From contig FWCC01000125.1 of NCBI GenBank assembly GCA_900169235.1, forward strand, positions 1 through 64,000: DNA of 64,000 nucleotides, given 5' to 3'. The notes under the pieces are model-generated. The model did not search any database and was not told the DNA's origin. It saw only the letters and a list, made by a program, of their open reading frames with translations. Both the position numbers and the translations under genes were made by a program. Positions 26,078-37,175 of this stretch are shown here, in pieces. Position 1 is the first letter of the stretch. Every line of letters starts with the position of its first letter. Source of the DNA: Zarea fungicola. Taxonomy: Eukaryota > Ascomycota > Sordariomycetes > Hypocreales > Cordycipitaceae.

Positions 26078-27119
26078 ATGGGTGGTGTACCATCTGTCCC
26101 TGAGGACAAGTCCCGCCAACTCCAAGTCATCGCCGCCGGCTATTCCCGGACCGGTACAACCTCCATCTCCATTGCCCTCGAGCACCTCCTCCAAGGACCC
26201 GTCTTCCATGGCGGCAACCAGCTATTCCAGCGAGAAGATGGTAAAGTCTTCCTCCTCATAGCACATAAAAAGAGGTGGGAAAATCCGCATATACTAATCG
26301 ATTCAAAACACCCACAGCCTGGATGCGTCAATGGTGCCACATGATTAACGCCAACGACAACCCGGCACTCTTGGCCCGTTTGCGCCGCATCACAGCAGGC
26401 TACGTAGGCATCGCCGATGCACCCGCATATATCCTCATGCCGGAGCTCATGGAGCTGTACCCAGATGTCAGGGTTGTGCTCGTCACTCGTGACCGCGAGA
26501 GCTGGTACAGGAGCATGGCGCCAATTATGAAGAGCGCATCCACGCCAGCGTGGATATTGGAGGTGCTGCTCTGGCCATGTCCGACGTGGCGATGGCTGCC
26601 ACACTATTTCGTCTGGGCAGGGAAGAGGTAAAAGTCCTCCTTTCATATCCTGATGCGAGCAGCCCCGCCTCCCCGTAGACAGGTCTGATTTTTTTTTTAT
26701 ACTAACGAGGGTTTGTCATGTTAACCAGGGAGCTGAATCGAGTTGGAGGAGACTTTACACCAGGTAAGAAGTTTCATTATAAAAAAACAAGAGTCCTCAG
26801 CGACATGAAAACAAGAGTGGACGATTGAAATCTAACATGATTCTGTGAAGAGCTCATTGACAAACACAATGACTGGGTGCGTCGTCACGCCCCCAAAGAT
26901 CGTTTTCTCGAGATGGACCTCAAAGAAGGTTGGAAGCCCCTCGCCGACTTCCTCGGCGTTCCTGTTCCGGATATCCCGTTCCCGCGGGCGAATGATGCAG
27001 CTGAGGCGGATGCTGTGACGAAAAGGGTACTTCTTACGGCCGGCCTGTCATGGGCGGGAATCTTAACGACGGCGGCAGCGGTGGCGTGGCAGACATATCG
27101 GTTCTGGAAAGCGCGGTAG
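26078..27119 (+). CDS. P-loop sulfotransferase-like protein with C-terminal membrane anchor
   Basis: Four exons (26078-26240, 26318-26627, 26729-26763, 26851-27119; the third is only 35 nt) give 258 aa. The N-terminus has the strand and loop AAGYSRTGTTSISIAL, the PAPS 5'-phosphate-binding type of P-loop of the fungal sulfotransferase family (PF17784). Further conserved segments are ADAPAYILMPELMELYPD, VVLVTRDRESWYRSM (the 3'-phosphate-binding Arg region), the NDWVRRHAP segment and GWKPLADFLGVPVPDIPFPRAN near the end. About the last 25 residues form a hydrophobic helix ending in WKAR, so the protein is probably tail-anchored. Whether these fungal proteins really transfer sulfate is not established; the substrate is unknown. 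Confidence 0.85.
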
Positions 27120-28303
27120 TGTAAATTATTATTTTAATTAAGGTGTATTCTTCTCATTTTTAACGGAGTCTTGATATTCTACTTTTAGTTAGAAAAAGAA
27201 ACGTGTTTATCACAGCGCGGAAACTTGGTAGAGTTCAAACCAGCGATAGGTAACACCAACATACAAGGGCTGCTTCTGCATTACAAGATTTGAAGGAGGT
27301 CTGAGACAATCCAATGCAGTGGAAATCTCCATCATTTTCTTAGTTTTTTTTAGCCTTTTAATCATTTTACTCTACCTCAAAATCGCTGTCGCCATGCACT
27401 TTCACGTAACCACTATCTTGAATCGCGGATTTCCGTTTCTCTATTGGCAAAAGCACCAGACCAACTTGACGAAACGTTCTCTTGGCAAGGGTTCTTAAAT
27501 AGATAAAACTGTTGACTATAAGATTCGGCAGCAGCTCTGGGATGCGAAACCAAGCACAATAATTTAAGTTGGTAGATCAAGAGGCAGTCTAGAAGTTTTG
27601 CTGCAGCCGCTGTATGGAGTTCTCGACAGGAGATTAAGCTCACCCAATTATCTTGTTTTGGCCCTTTTCTATTTAAATAAAAGGACAATAGAATTTAAAG
27701 GAGAGCTCTGGTTAGCAGACAAAGAACAGTACCAGTTGCTCTCGAGCATCGCTGATCGATGCCGGCAGTGCTCCTGCTTGCCAGCTAGACGAGGTCATTC
27801 AAAATAACCTATTTTTTTTAAACATTGGAATGACAGTATCGGCTTACAGGCTCTATCCCGTAGAGAGATTGCATGCTCCGTTTGCCATTCTCTGCCGTAG
27901 AGGCCTGCAGCTGCCAATCTAAAATTCTACACCAGGTATATAGGGTAAGGAGAATGTGGGCTCACAGCCTCGTCGGTTTGCCATAAAATGGGCCTCGGTT
28001 GAGATGCTATCTAGACAATATATTGAGTTAACTTCTTTTAATATGGGTTTGTAACTAGATTGCCTTGTATGATTTTGCTAGCAGCAAATCGATCCATAGC
28101 TACTGCATGCCATCACAGGTAGTCTATCGAGCGGCAGCCCAGATAGGAGAGCCAAAAGCCCACCAGTAGAAAACACATAACATTAATGTAAAGAAATAGA
28201 AAACAAGAGTAGGAAAGAAAGGCTTTTCTAATTATGTAAAAAGAAAATAACAATCATTTCGAAATTAAACTTTTGTCTGCCTTCCTGCGACCAAAAGAAA
28301 AGC
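27120..28303. other. Intergenic, AT-rich
   Basis: Many runs of A and T, short frames only. No gene or element recognised between the sulfotransferase-like gene and the tRNA terminator. Confidence 0.5.
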
Positions 28304-28309
28304 AAAAAA
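28304..28309 (-). terminator. RNA polymerase III terminator of tRNA-Tyr
   Basis: A run of six T on the minus strand starts five bases beyond the discriminator base of the tRNA gene, as expected for a Pol III stop. Confidence 0.8.
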
Positions 28310-28313
28310 CAAA

Positions 28314-28402
28314 TCTCCGGGGACGGAGTCGAACCGCCGACATTCTGATGACTTGGGATACCATTACAGTCAGACGCCATAAACCAACTAGACCACCCAG
28401 AG
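28314..28402 (-). tRNA. tRNA-Tyr (anticodon GUA) with a 14-nt intron
   Basis: On the minus strand the ends form a 7-bp acceptor stem (CTCTGGG with CCCGGAG, one G-T pair) followed by a discriminator A; the C1-G72 pair is the eukaryotic tRNA-Tyr identity mark. The A box TGGTCTAGTTGG and B box GGTTCGACTCC match Pol III consensus. The anticodon stem TCTGA/TCAGA encloses an expanded loop; anticodon GTA lies at 28365-28367 and the 14-nt intron (28350-28363) follows position 37, the standard place. The T arm has a 5-bp stem with one G-T pair. The mature tRNA would be 75 nt before CCA addition. Confidence 0.95.
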
Positions 28403-28674
28403 TTTTTGTTGACGACAAACCATTTATTTCTTACTATAAGCGCCAATTATTTTACGACTACTTTTTTCTTCTCCCGGCCCAAGTTTCTGCTTTTATCAAA
28501 TGACCACCGCTTAAAGGACGTAAACTCGCATAGTTTCGCACTCTCTATATAATTTAACAAGCAAATATATTTCATTCATGCTTTTCATACTCCGTCCCCA
28601 CCTTCAATCAATCCAGTCCTATACTCCAAATAAATTTACTGCCCCCGCCCGCATGCATGTGAACATTCAATGCC

Positions 28675-29689
28675 TCACGACACAACCCTCTCTACACCCC
28701 GTACCCCTTCCACAACCTCCCACACCCTCTCCCCGACCTCTTCCACCGTACCACGCGCATCGACAATCCTTAAATCTTTTCCGTCCTCCTCCAGCCACGC
28801 CTCTTCACCACTCAGCCCGGATACAAGCCTGCCGCTCTCCTTATCTCGGCCTCCACGGCTCAGCGCACCAAACAGCTTCTTCACCTGCCGCTGCATCTCC
28901 GCCTTTTCATACACCTCATCGCCCCAACCACCCCTCGCCCGCGCCGTCTCCTCATCCAAATCCAAAAACACAACGCGGTCGGGCCGGGGCAGGCCGACGT
29001 CCGGGAAGCGCGCCCAGGGGAGTGTGAGTGATGGGTTGTTCTTGGCGGCCGAGTAGACCATGCCCGAGTGAAAGTAGCGATCGCAGACTATCGTGGTTCC
29101 AGATGCTAGGATGGTATTTATTTGTTTCCTATACATATATTTGTTTAGCAGAGCAGATCCCATTTGCTAAATTTTACTTGCCCAAGGGTTCTCAAAGTGA
29201 GAGTGTCCAGAGACAATGGTGTACAGAGACAATGGTTGAGGAAAGTACTTACGCTGCCTCCCAGCGGTTGGCGCTGAAGAGTAAATGAATGACATGGTCG
29301 TCCATTTCTACCGCACTCTTGAGGTACGAATCAATCATTTGTCCAATGGGCGTTGTGCGATCTGATAAGTCACACGTATATCAGCCAAAAAAAAAGTACG
29401 CACTTCTCAAACGTTTTATGCCGCCAGAATGGTTTTCTATGATTGTAAAAAAAAGAAAGAAAAAGGGGTTTTTTTGGAACTACGTACCTGGAAAACGCAT
29501 GTACTTGACTGGTCTCCCCGCCTTGGCAAATCTTTGTTCGAGGAGCTTCACCTGCGTCGTCTTGCCGCTCCGATCCAAGCCCTCGAGGACAATGAACGCG
29601 CCGCGGGGAGGAGCTGCTGGCGGCGGGTTTGGCGTTGTCTCTGCGACTGCCAACCCCAGGTTTGGGATGGATGATGTGTTCCCGGCCAT
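28675..29689 (-). CDS. cdc8: Thymidylate (dTMP) kinase
   Basis: Phosphorylates dTMP to dTDP for DNA synthesis. Exons on the minus strand: 29689-29488, 29361-29253, 29128-28675; 254 aa. It shows the P-loop GLDRSGKTTQ, the RFPDRTTPIGQ motif across the first splice junction, SANRWEA across the second, the CDRYFHSG substrate loop, and RPDRVVFLDLDEETARARGGWGDEVYE covering the LID region with its arginines. An N-terminal extension of about 30 residues rich in Pro and Ala is unlike the yeast enzyme and could be disordered. The ATG at 29689 was preferred to an upstream TTG. The next gene upstream is transcribed in the same direction. Confidence 0.93.
29208..29236. repeat. Short direct repeat in a cdc8 intron
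   Basis: The 13-mer cagagacaatggt occurs twice, three bases apart, inside the second cdc8 intron (29129-29252). Confidence 0.7.
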
Positions 29690-30595
29690 TCCCAACCGAA
29701 TTTAATAAATCACGACTAGAGGGAAATCAATGTATTTTATAGGTGTGAGTTTTTGGGTTGAGAGTGAGTTTTTGGGTTGAGAGTGAGTTTGTGAACTCAG
29801 GCGCATGTAGAGAGACACGACTAAAGTGCAAAGTGGAGCAGGCGGGGACGTGCAGCGTCCAAAGGTCATCATCACCAGAAGATCCAAGTCATGCTTCAGA
29901 TCTTTAGACAATGACATATCACTTTATCGAATTTTCAAGGCTCTTATACGAATATACAGTGCGAGATCGAGAGTTGCACAGTCGTCAGTGGAACGATGAA
30001 AAGCAGGCACAAACAGTTGAACAAAAGCAATGTCGAATTAGTCCAGTGGCCTTGAAGCCAACGAGTAGATAAAACGCCCGTAATCCCATCCAAACACTGC
30101 AGTCTTTCGAATCCAAACACCGATACCGAGCTAAAAAACAAAGCCAAAAAAACATGCTTGCAAATATATATAACAAAAACTTTCGAAAAAAGGCATTCAA
30201 TCAATCATCCATCATCCTCGTCAGCGACAAATCTTACAAGTCCTGTCAGTTTCCTTGGGACGCCGCTTTGGCTTCTTGCTCCATCATCTCATGGCATTAC
30301 AGTAGATGTACATGGCTCGAGCTCTCTGCGGCCATGATTATGTATGCTTACGGCCGCGGTTTGCCGTCTAAATTATTCTGCTGCGGCCATAGCCTAGCAG
30401 ATTTGATTCTCAGGCATGCTGTCTGACTTTAGCACTGACTGTCCAAGCCTTCAAGACTTGGATCGGCGCTGTGCTTTCAAAGCCATGTAAGCGGGACTCG
30501 ACATCGGTTGGGGTTGAATTTTACGCAACAGGGTTTAGGAAGCTCGCATTTTCAAGACGCAAGGCATTCTCACACCTTGACTTCTGGGATGTCAT
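29690..30595. other. Intergenic upstream of cdc8
   Basis: Presumed cdc8 promoter and the 3' flank of the KEN-box gene. It contains the 19-bp tandem repeat listed separately; no gene was recognised. Confidence 0.5.
29745..29790. repeat. 19-bp tandem repeat, 2.4 copies, upstream of cdc8
   Basis: Unit gtgagtttttgggttgaga repeats twice exactly and then continues for 8 bases. It ends about 55 bp from the cdc8 ATG, so it lies in the promoter or 5' leader. Confidence 0.85.
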
Positions 30596-31865
30596 TCAAA
30601 CAGCCACCTCGGTCTCGTCCTTGGCGCTGCCGCTCTCCCACAGATCAAAGCTCTCCTCGGTGCCCTCGAGAGGCTGCAAGACAGCAGCCTTGGAGGATCT
30701 CTCAATGGGCTGCGAGACAAGTGCATCAAGGGTCTCTGACTCTAGCTCAAGAGATGATGGATGCTTGAGCTTGGGAGAAAACTCAAACGTCTCCAGAATA
30801 GAGTTGTCTTCAACCTCAGTCTCATCCTCCTCATCCACATAGATGATGGATGTCTCGTCGCAGCCTTCTGCGTAGAAATCGGCGGCATTCAACGCACCAA
30901 GAGCAACGCGGTCACTGTCCATTGCTGAGGCATCAATGGTGCGGGAAGAACGAACAGCCGTCTGTGAGACGTCATCAGCGGGGGCGACGTTTTCCTTGTC
31001 GCATCCACCATCGCGGTCACGGTTAGCCTTGCGCTCGCTCTCCTCATCTGACGAAATATCGAGTACACAGGTGCCATGCTGAAGCAAGTTGGTCATCTCC
31101 TGCTCTGGCGTGTCCTCGTGAATGTCAAAGAACCAGCCTGCCTTGGAGTCGACCTCGAGGCCGAGACTTTGGCGGGCCTTGCCCTTGTTGCGACGGGGGG
31201 CAGGTGCGTAGCTGCCAATGGTACCCTTGAGAGCAGCATCGAGGGAAAATGGCGCTGAAGAGTCGAGGTCAAACGCAGGCGGCTCCACGCGGGTGTAGGG
31301 GCCGGCTGTACGGCGGCGGTTGGAAAGCAGACCAGCACGCTTTCCGAGGGTGGGGGAGCGTCCAGCAGGCGCAGCAATGGGCGACGATTTGGGCAGAACC
31401 GTGTTGAGTTTGGCAAAGGGCGACTTGGGCTGCAGCGTGCGGCGGGCTGATGAAGGCTTTGCTGGACTGGAGAGGGAGAGGATCTCGGGGAGAGGTGAGG
31501 CTGTGGTAAGGATGAAGTTTGAGGCTTTCGGCAGGCTCTTGGCCGGGGACTTGAGGTCGGAAGCTTTGGCACGCTTGGTGAAGAGGATAGGGTCGACATT
31601 TTCAAAGTTGTCAATGTCAAGCAGGTCGGCCTTCCGCTTGCCGGCTACGGAAGGAGTGGCGGCTGTGAGTCTGTGTTAACTAGGTATACAGGGAAAAGAT
31701 AATTCGAGTGTGGCATAAATGGGGGTTTGCTCTGACGAATTGGGCATTTCGAAGCCGTTGTGTTCTGGACATTCACGTACCATTCTGGCGGTTTTTAATG
31801 CTAGTCAAGCTCTGAAGGCGAGCATTGTCCAGAGGAGCAAATGGCTGTCTAATGACCGAGGCCAT
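30596..31865 (-). CDS. Uncharacterised acidic protein with KEN box and SIM-like motif
   Basis: Exons on the minus strand 31865-31781 and 31662-30596 (118-bp intron); 383 aa. The product is Ser/Thr/Pro-rich and mostly disordered, basic in its first half and strongly acidic in its second. Visible motifs are RQPFAPLDNARLQSL at the N-terminus, KRKADLLDIDNFENVDP (about residues 36-52), a well-formed segment GWFFDIHEDTPEQEMTNLL (about 204-222), the SUMO-interaction-like CVLDISSDEE (about 227-236) and DKENVAP (KEN at 251-253). RAGL in the middle is a possible D-box. These suggest a nuclear, cell-cycle-regulated protein degraded by APC/C, but I do not recognise the family and no enzyme domain is present. 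It lies upstream of cdc8 on the same strand. Confidence 0.75.
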
Positions 31866-34800
31866 TGTGATGAAGTAGTGGGAGACTGTTGAAGCTAAAG
31901 AGGTGACTGGAGAGCAGACCCCGTTGATCGAGGATTGTTGTGGGTAAAGGCAAGCAGCAGAAGCGAAGAAGAGTGTTTGCGAGTGAGAGTGTGTGTGGAT
32001 GCACGATGTTGGATGTTGTTATTGTTGTTGTTGTTTTTGCTACTGATGGCGTTTTGTGGATTAGGAAATGGAAGGGCTCCAAGTTGAGTAGTCACTTTGA
32101 TAGCACGATGGGATACAGTTAAAAGAGGCAGTCAAGGTGAAATGAAAGTGAGAAATAAGCCAAACATGTGGAAAAGAGAATGGAGAGAGAGGAGGAAGAT
32201 CGGGGGGCGAAATGCAATTAAGTGCCAGCGTGAGACGAGCGTGGGACAGGCGTAACGCGGCGCGCATTGGAAGTGGGAACCGGAGAGGAGGGCCGGCCCC
32301 TGGTACGTGGTTTTTACGTGTAGCCGGCCTACTGAAGCAGCTGGGGGCAGTGAATGGCGGTGGCACGACGCTACCGTAACAGGGCAAGGCCGCCTGCGTT
32401 GCCTTGAATCACAGTGGGTTTGACGAATTCTTTTAGGGCCTGAGGTCGCCTACAAGGTCGCAGGAATAGGGCAGTGCTGGGTGTATGACTGGCCAAGGCA
32501 GTGGGCGTGGCGGTGTCTGTCAGCTGTGACCTGGCTTGACACTGGCTCTGAGCCGACCAGCCTGGACAGTTCAGAGGTGAAACCCAAGTGGAAAAATAGT
32601 GGGATAAACTAGAGCCAAAGGGAGAGAAGCGCAGGGCAGATGAATAACTACTGGCAACTACTGATAGAGCTTGTTGAGCTGTGAGACACTTGCTTGGTTC
32701 GTCGTGGTTCTGAGACCAAGATATGCAGGAAGATTTGAATAGTTAGCTCCTTAGAAGCTTCAGCGGCTTCAACTGACTTATAGAGCGTTTTAGCGGCCTT
32801 GCTGCCGTGTTTTTAGTGGCAAGTGGGTGTCCCGCTTCAGTGATGTGTGTGTGGGGACGAAGCTCTCGGTCGCGGCGCGCTCCTCTTTAACCGGCCAGGC
32901 GCGTTTAATTAACTAGCTGATTAGCTGATTAGCTGATACGATTTAATAAATAGTGCATTTTATTTTATGCACTAGTTTATACCTGCCCTCGTCATTGCCG
33001 ATAGTTTGACAGAGCAGGCAGGTTGGCAGGGTTGCAGGGGTAGCCAAACCAAATGGTTGCAATTGCTCTTGAATGATAAAAGCCAGCAAGGCAAGGAATC
33101 AGCCAACTCGCTGGCTCCATCTCCGCATTTTGGCATAAACCATTGTGCTCGTTGGCAGTTGTGCAGCTGTTCGCCACTGATCTGACTCCCTCTATGCCTC
33201 CAAGCCTGTGCTGGAAACCCGAAATTATATATCATTCGTTCAAACGTTGCATCATCCAATGCCTTACTCATTCGACTCGGAACCTAATCATCACACTCTC
33301 ATCTGAATCAATTTTGTGTGCCTTTTTTGCTTCCACGCTCCGGTTGCAGCCCTGCATAATTTCGCTTGCCCATGACTTTACATACGATAATATGCAACAT
33401 AGTTACTTGTTACTTGTCCACCACACAAAAGCAAAAACGCGAATCCGACACGAGCAAAAAGCCCGCTTCAGCTAATACTCTGCCCACTTTGGGCCACTGC
33501 CAGCTGTAGCCAAGTTTAAATAGCCTGCAGCCTACTGTAGCCAATTGAATCACAGATGCTCTCATTTCTCAACATGCAGGCTGCAAGGCGACTCCGTTTA
33601 AATGGATCTCCCCCTGACTCTCTTTATTTTTGAATAGTACCAGAATGCCCACCCATTTGCGATATCACACTGCAGCTTTTCTACCCAATCCGGCACATCA
33701 CGAAACTGACCAATGCTTTTGTGCCACAGCGGCTACCCAAACTGCATGTACGCTAGAAAACCTCCCTTGCATTGCATTTCTTAATGCCGCATTTTCGAGG
33801 CAACTAGATAAAACTGCCAATGCATGTACCTCAAATCACCTCCATTGAGTTGTAAACGACTCGCTATTAGTGACGTCTGCTGGGACAGATGCTCGCTGGC
33901 AAGGAGCCAGCCATGCAGAGAGAACACAGCTCTGTCGAACAGGCCACCCAATTGCCTGTCCTGTCTCAAACCTGATCTCCAAGACTTTTGACTTGTCTCG
34001 CTCTCCATCATCCAATGAGATCGACCCTCTCCACTCAGAGAATCATGCTACTTGCTGTCACCGTATCCACTCACACTTGGCCAGGCTTTCCGCATATCAG
34101 ACTGTGGCACAACCACAGCCAAACACCTAGCCTCACTCACTCTCGCTCACCAGTTGACCGTGGCCATGAGGTCACACCAAGAAATACTGGTAAAAATTCG
34201 CATTAAGAAATCCTACCTTATTAGATTATACACTACTACAAGATTCCCTCTCCGTCTTTTCCATCTAAATTTAATAGTGCCTGGTCCCTTTTATTGGTAG
34301 TCGCCACCCTAGTCAGTCTCAGTGCTACCGAATAGTGCCAAACCTCTCCCCCCTCTACACGGAATAGTTCTCTCTCAGTACTTGAACCAAATTATCTAAT
34401 TCCAAGGCTAATAGCTTGCTACCATGCAGAAGGTTCTCTATTGATAAGCACATCTTGTGACAGTTCAACTCCCTGTGCGGCACGGGCTACACATCCAGGC
34501 TAGGTCGACTTACACGACGGCCCAGCCAGCAAGTCGCAAGACTACCACCCGCCGTAGCACCACCTGACCTCAAAACGCAATGCGCCTCAACATCGCAGAA
34601 ACCCTGTCATGCCAAAATCCATCTCGGCCTATACCATGCGGCATGTCCTAATTGGACAGCTTTTGAGCTAGCTTTGAGAGTCGCACCCGACGCTGCTACT
34701 TCGGTTTGCCTCTCTTCTCCACTCGGCCATATATCGCGACCTCGAATTCTGACCACACCAAAATGTCATACATCCCCATATTTGGTAGATATTAATACTC

Positions 34801-35970
34801 GCGTCGCGTCATACTTTGAACATTGACCTAGAAAAAGAAAACGCGTGAGATTTAATCCTATTATCGTTCTAATAGTGGCGCCGATTTGACCAAGTTACAG
34901 ATTTAAAGCGTTTGTCGTCTTGTCAAAAATCGGCTACCTCTTATCCAGTCACTTTGCCACACCAGCAAATGCCCCGAAACCTGCCACCTGTATTCTCTCC
35001 CGTTCTCCGGGATTGAATCTAGTCATCCAATGGCCTTTATTTTTTATTTTTATTTTTGCTACATATGATCCCTCCCTTGACTCATAGGCCGACCATGGAC
35101 TGACCTCTTTGCCAAGGAACAGGCCAGTTGGGAAAAGATTACCCGTTGGCCACATACATCCCCACCATTCACACGTTTATTGAAACCCTTCAACTTGTCT
35201 CTTCAGCGCCAGTTATAGTCGTCAACGCTAAAGATTTCCCCCCATCTTGTCCGAAACTCGTCCTTGACCCCGAGGGCCGGGGCCAGCTGGTATGGACGCC
35301 AAACCTTCTTCCCCTCGCTGTCGAACATGACTGCATTCCAGTCCCCAGTCCCTGTCTCAGAGACCAACTGGCGTCGTGTGTGCCTTGGTTGCCACACTCT
35401 GCCACCAAAGCCAGCTTTCAGTAACAGTAGTTCGGGAGCAGGTCGAGACCAGCCTGGAGTCCACTCTGAAAAGCTCAGGCGTGACATCACCCCCCTCAAG
35501 GCAGTGCTTGCTGGGGCGGCCAGTTCGGGACTTCGACGTCATGAAAGTTCATCAAGAGGCTGGGAGTACCCGAGTTCCACAACATCCTAGCCAATTGCCA
35601 TTATCACTTGCAGTAAAGACAGTGTCGGTGGAATCTTCGCCTTGTGGCATAGTTCTAATTCTTAACTGGAGTCGTCATTTTGCTGTTCATTGCCACGTAG
35701 CTGTTAGCCCGTTTGAATATCTAATCAAAATTATCCAAACCTTGCAGATTATATTCAACAAATTTGCTTGGCGGCTTGAACTGAAGCTGGCATGCTTTGG
35801 CTTGCAAATCGCCACCGGTGGCAGCCGTTCTAAACAGTGGTGTTATTCGAAGTGCAAAATCAATCATCACTCTCTCTATAGTAGTCTGCATAATATGTAT
35901 TGTCTAAACTATAATGTATCTACTTTTTACAGGTCTATTCTGCCGTTTGCTCCGTATCCTCACGTTTTCA
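31866..35970. other. 4.1-kb gene-poor stretch
   Basis: The largest gap in the window. The 5' end is the promoter of the KEN-box gene. It holds an 8-bp tandem repeat at 32915-32937 and many short frames without domains. One minus-strand frame at 35203-35487 (94 aa from ATG) has mostly G or C in third positions and is discussed in the findings. Long AT-rich leaders and non-coding RNA genes cannot be excluded. Confidence 0.45.
32915..32937. repeat. 8-bp tandem repeat, about 3 copies
   Basis: Unit agctgatt repeated twice in full and a third time up to its seventh base, in intergenic DNA. Confidence 0.8.
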
Positions 35971-37175
35971 TTATATCCTGTATTCCCCACCATTCCCATC
36001 TCCAGCTCTATCATGTGTCATGTCGCAGGCATCTTGCGAATTACGAGTGGTTTGAAATTGTTCAAGGCAGTCATTATCGAGACTGATTGTCGTATACTCG
36101 GGATCTTCATTTAAAAGTAGTATTACTTTGCTGGCTTCAGCAACAGCTAACTGTGGAGAGGCCGTTCCGTCGAGACACTCTATGATTGTATGCTCTGGTT
36201 TTTTTTTGGGCTCTTCCTGCCCAGCATCTACTTGAATGGAGTGTTCCTTCGCCTTCGTTGGTGGGGTTGCATCCGATGTAGAGTCTTGATTGAGTAAATG
36301 CTCTTTGAACTTGCCCTTGACTTCGACGATTGGGTCATCTTGAAGGCCATGCTCTGGCTGAATTATGTGACCAGATGCAATTTGTGGATCAGCCACGCAA
36401 AGGACCGAGCTTCCAGTGTTGGCAGTTTCGATCACTACCTGAGGCGATGTGATATTGATGATCGGAATGGAAGACTGACTGTGAGGGCTTGAGAACATCA
36501 GTCACGATTCCAAGAAGTCTAAAACGAACAACTCACATTATTGTTCGACTATTTCCTGTCCCGGGTGCTTCAATGTGGATTGTGGGAACGGCCATTCTGG
36601 CATCACTTGGCTTCGGTAGGTTTGTTGTTGACTGTGAAGCACTGTGCGAGGTAGAGTATGTCATTGGAGTTTCAGATTCATACTGAGGCTGTTGGCATTG
36701 CAACGAAGGTGCATGCCTGTCCTGGAGTTGTCGATGTTGCCTCTCTCTCGCAACAATTTCATGTTCGTTTCGTTGAAGTGTAGTGCATGGGCAGCACCAA
36801 CCGTTTTGCTAATCGGAGGTGTCATTCCCTTCGATGCCGTAAAACGATCGAACAGTTGATTGCAGCCGTGCAACAAAGCAGCCGTAAACTTGTAGAATGT
36901 TAGCTTTAAACTGTGCTCCAATTCTGCTTTGTGCAAAACATACATGGAAAACAAACGGCAAATTCACAGCAATCGGAGTTGAGGAGTCCCACTGGCGGGA
37001 CTGTTTGTGCATCGTGGCCGGCAAGTGCTTCCTTCAGACGTGCCCAGGTTCGGCTGTACACAGTACAAGGACAGAAGCAGGCTTCAAAAGAGGAAGCGAC
37101 AGGAGAATGGCTTTCCATACAAGCATCGTGAGAGTGCCATTGAGCCCTGCGCTTCTCGGCAAGTCTTCTCTCCAT
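35971..37175 (-). pseudogene. PLAC8-family Cys-rich gene interrupted by one in-frame TAG
   Basis: Exons on the minus strand 37175-36944, 36888-36537 and 36478-35971 join in frame with good splice signals (GTATGT with a GCTAAC branch; GTGAGT). They total 364 codons. The first 100 residues carry a PLAC8 (Cys-rich/DUF614) domain: FEACFCPCTVYSRTWARL, NSDCCEFAVCF, then VRSFYGIEGNDTSD, and after the stop WCCPCTTLQRNEHEIVARE, which completes the domain. The TAG at 36809-36811 (codon 104) falls between the last two blocks, where homologs usually have Cys or Trp. Beyond it the frame stays open for 260 codons of Ser/Pro/Thr-rich sequence with a second intron. Either this is a recent pseudogene, a sequencing error, or the stop is read through. 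The 103-residue truncated product would lack the second CCPC block. Confidence 0.72.

Noticed and set aside
28228..28446. 72-codon minus frame at the tRNA
   Set aside because: It runs through tRNA-Tyr; the tRNA fold and Pol III signals explain the sequence.
35376..36086. 236-codon plus frame
   Set aside because: No domain, many Cys/His/Leu from AT-rich non-coding DNA, and it overlaps the end of the PLAC8 gene on the other strand.
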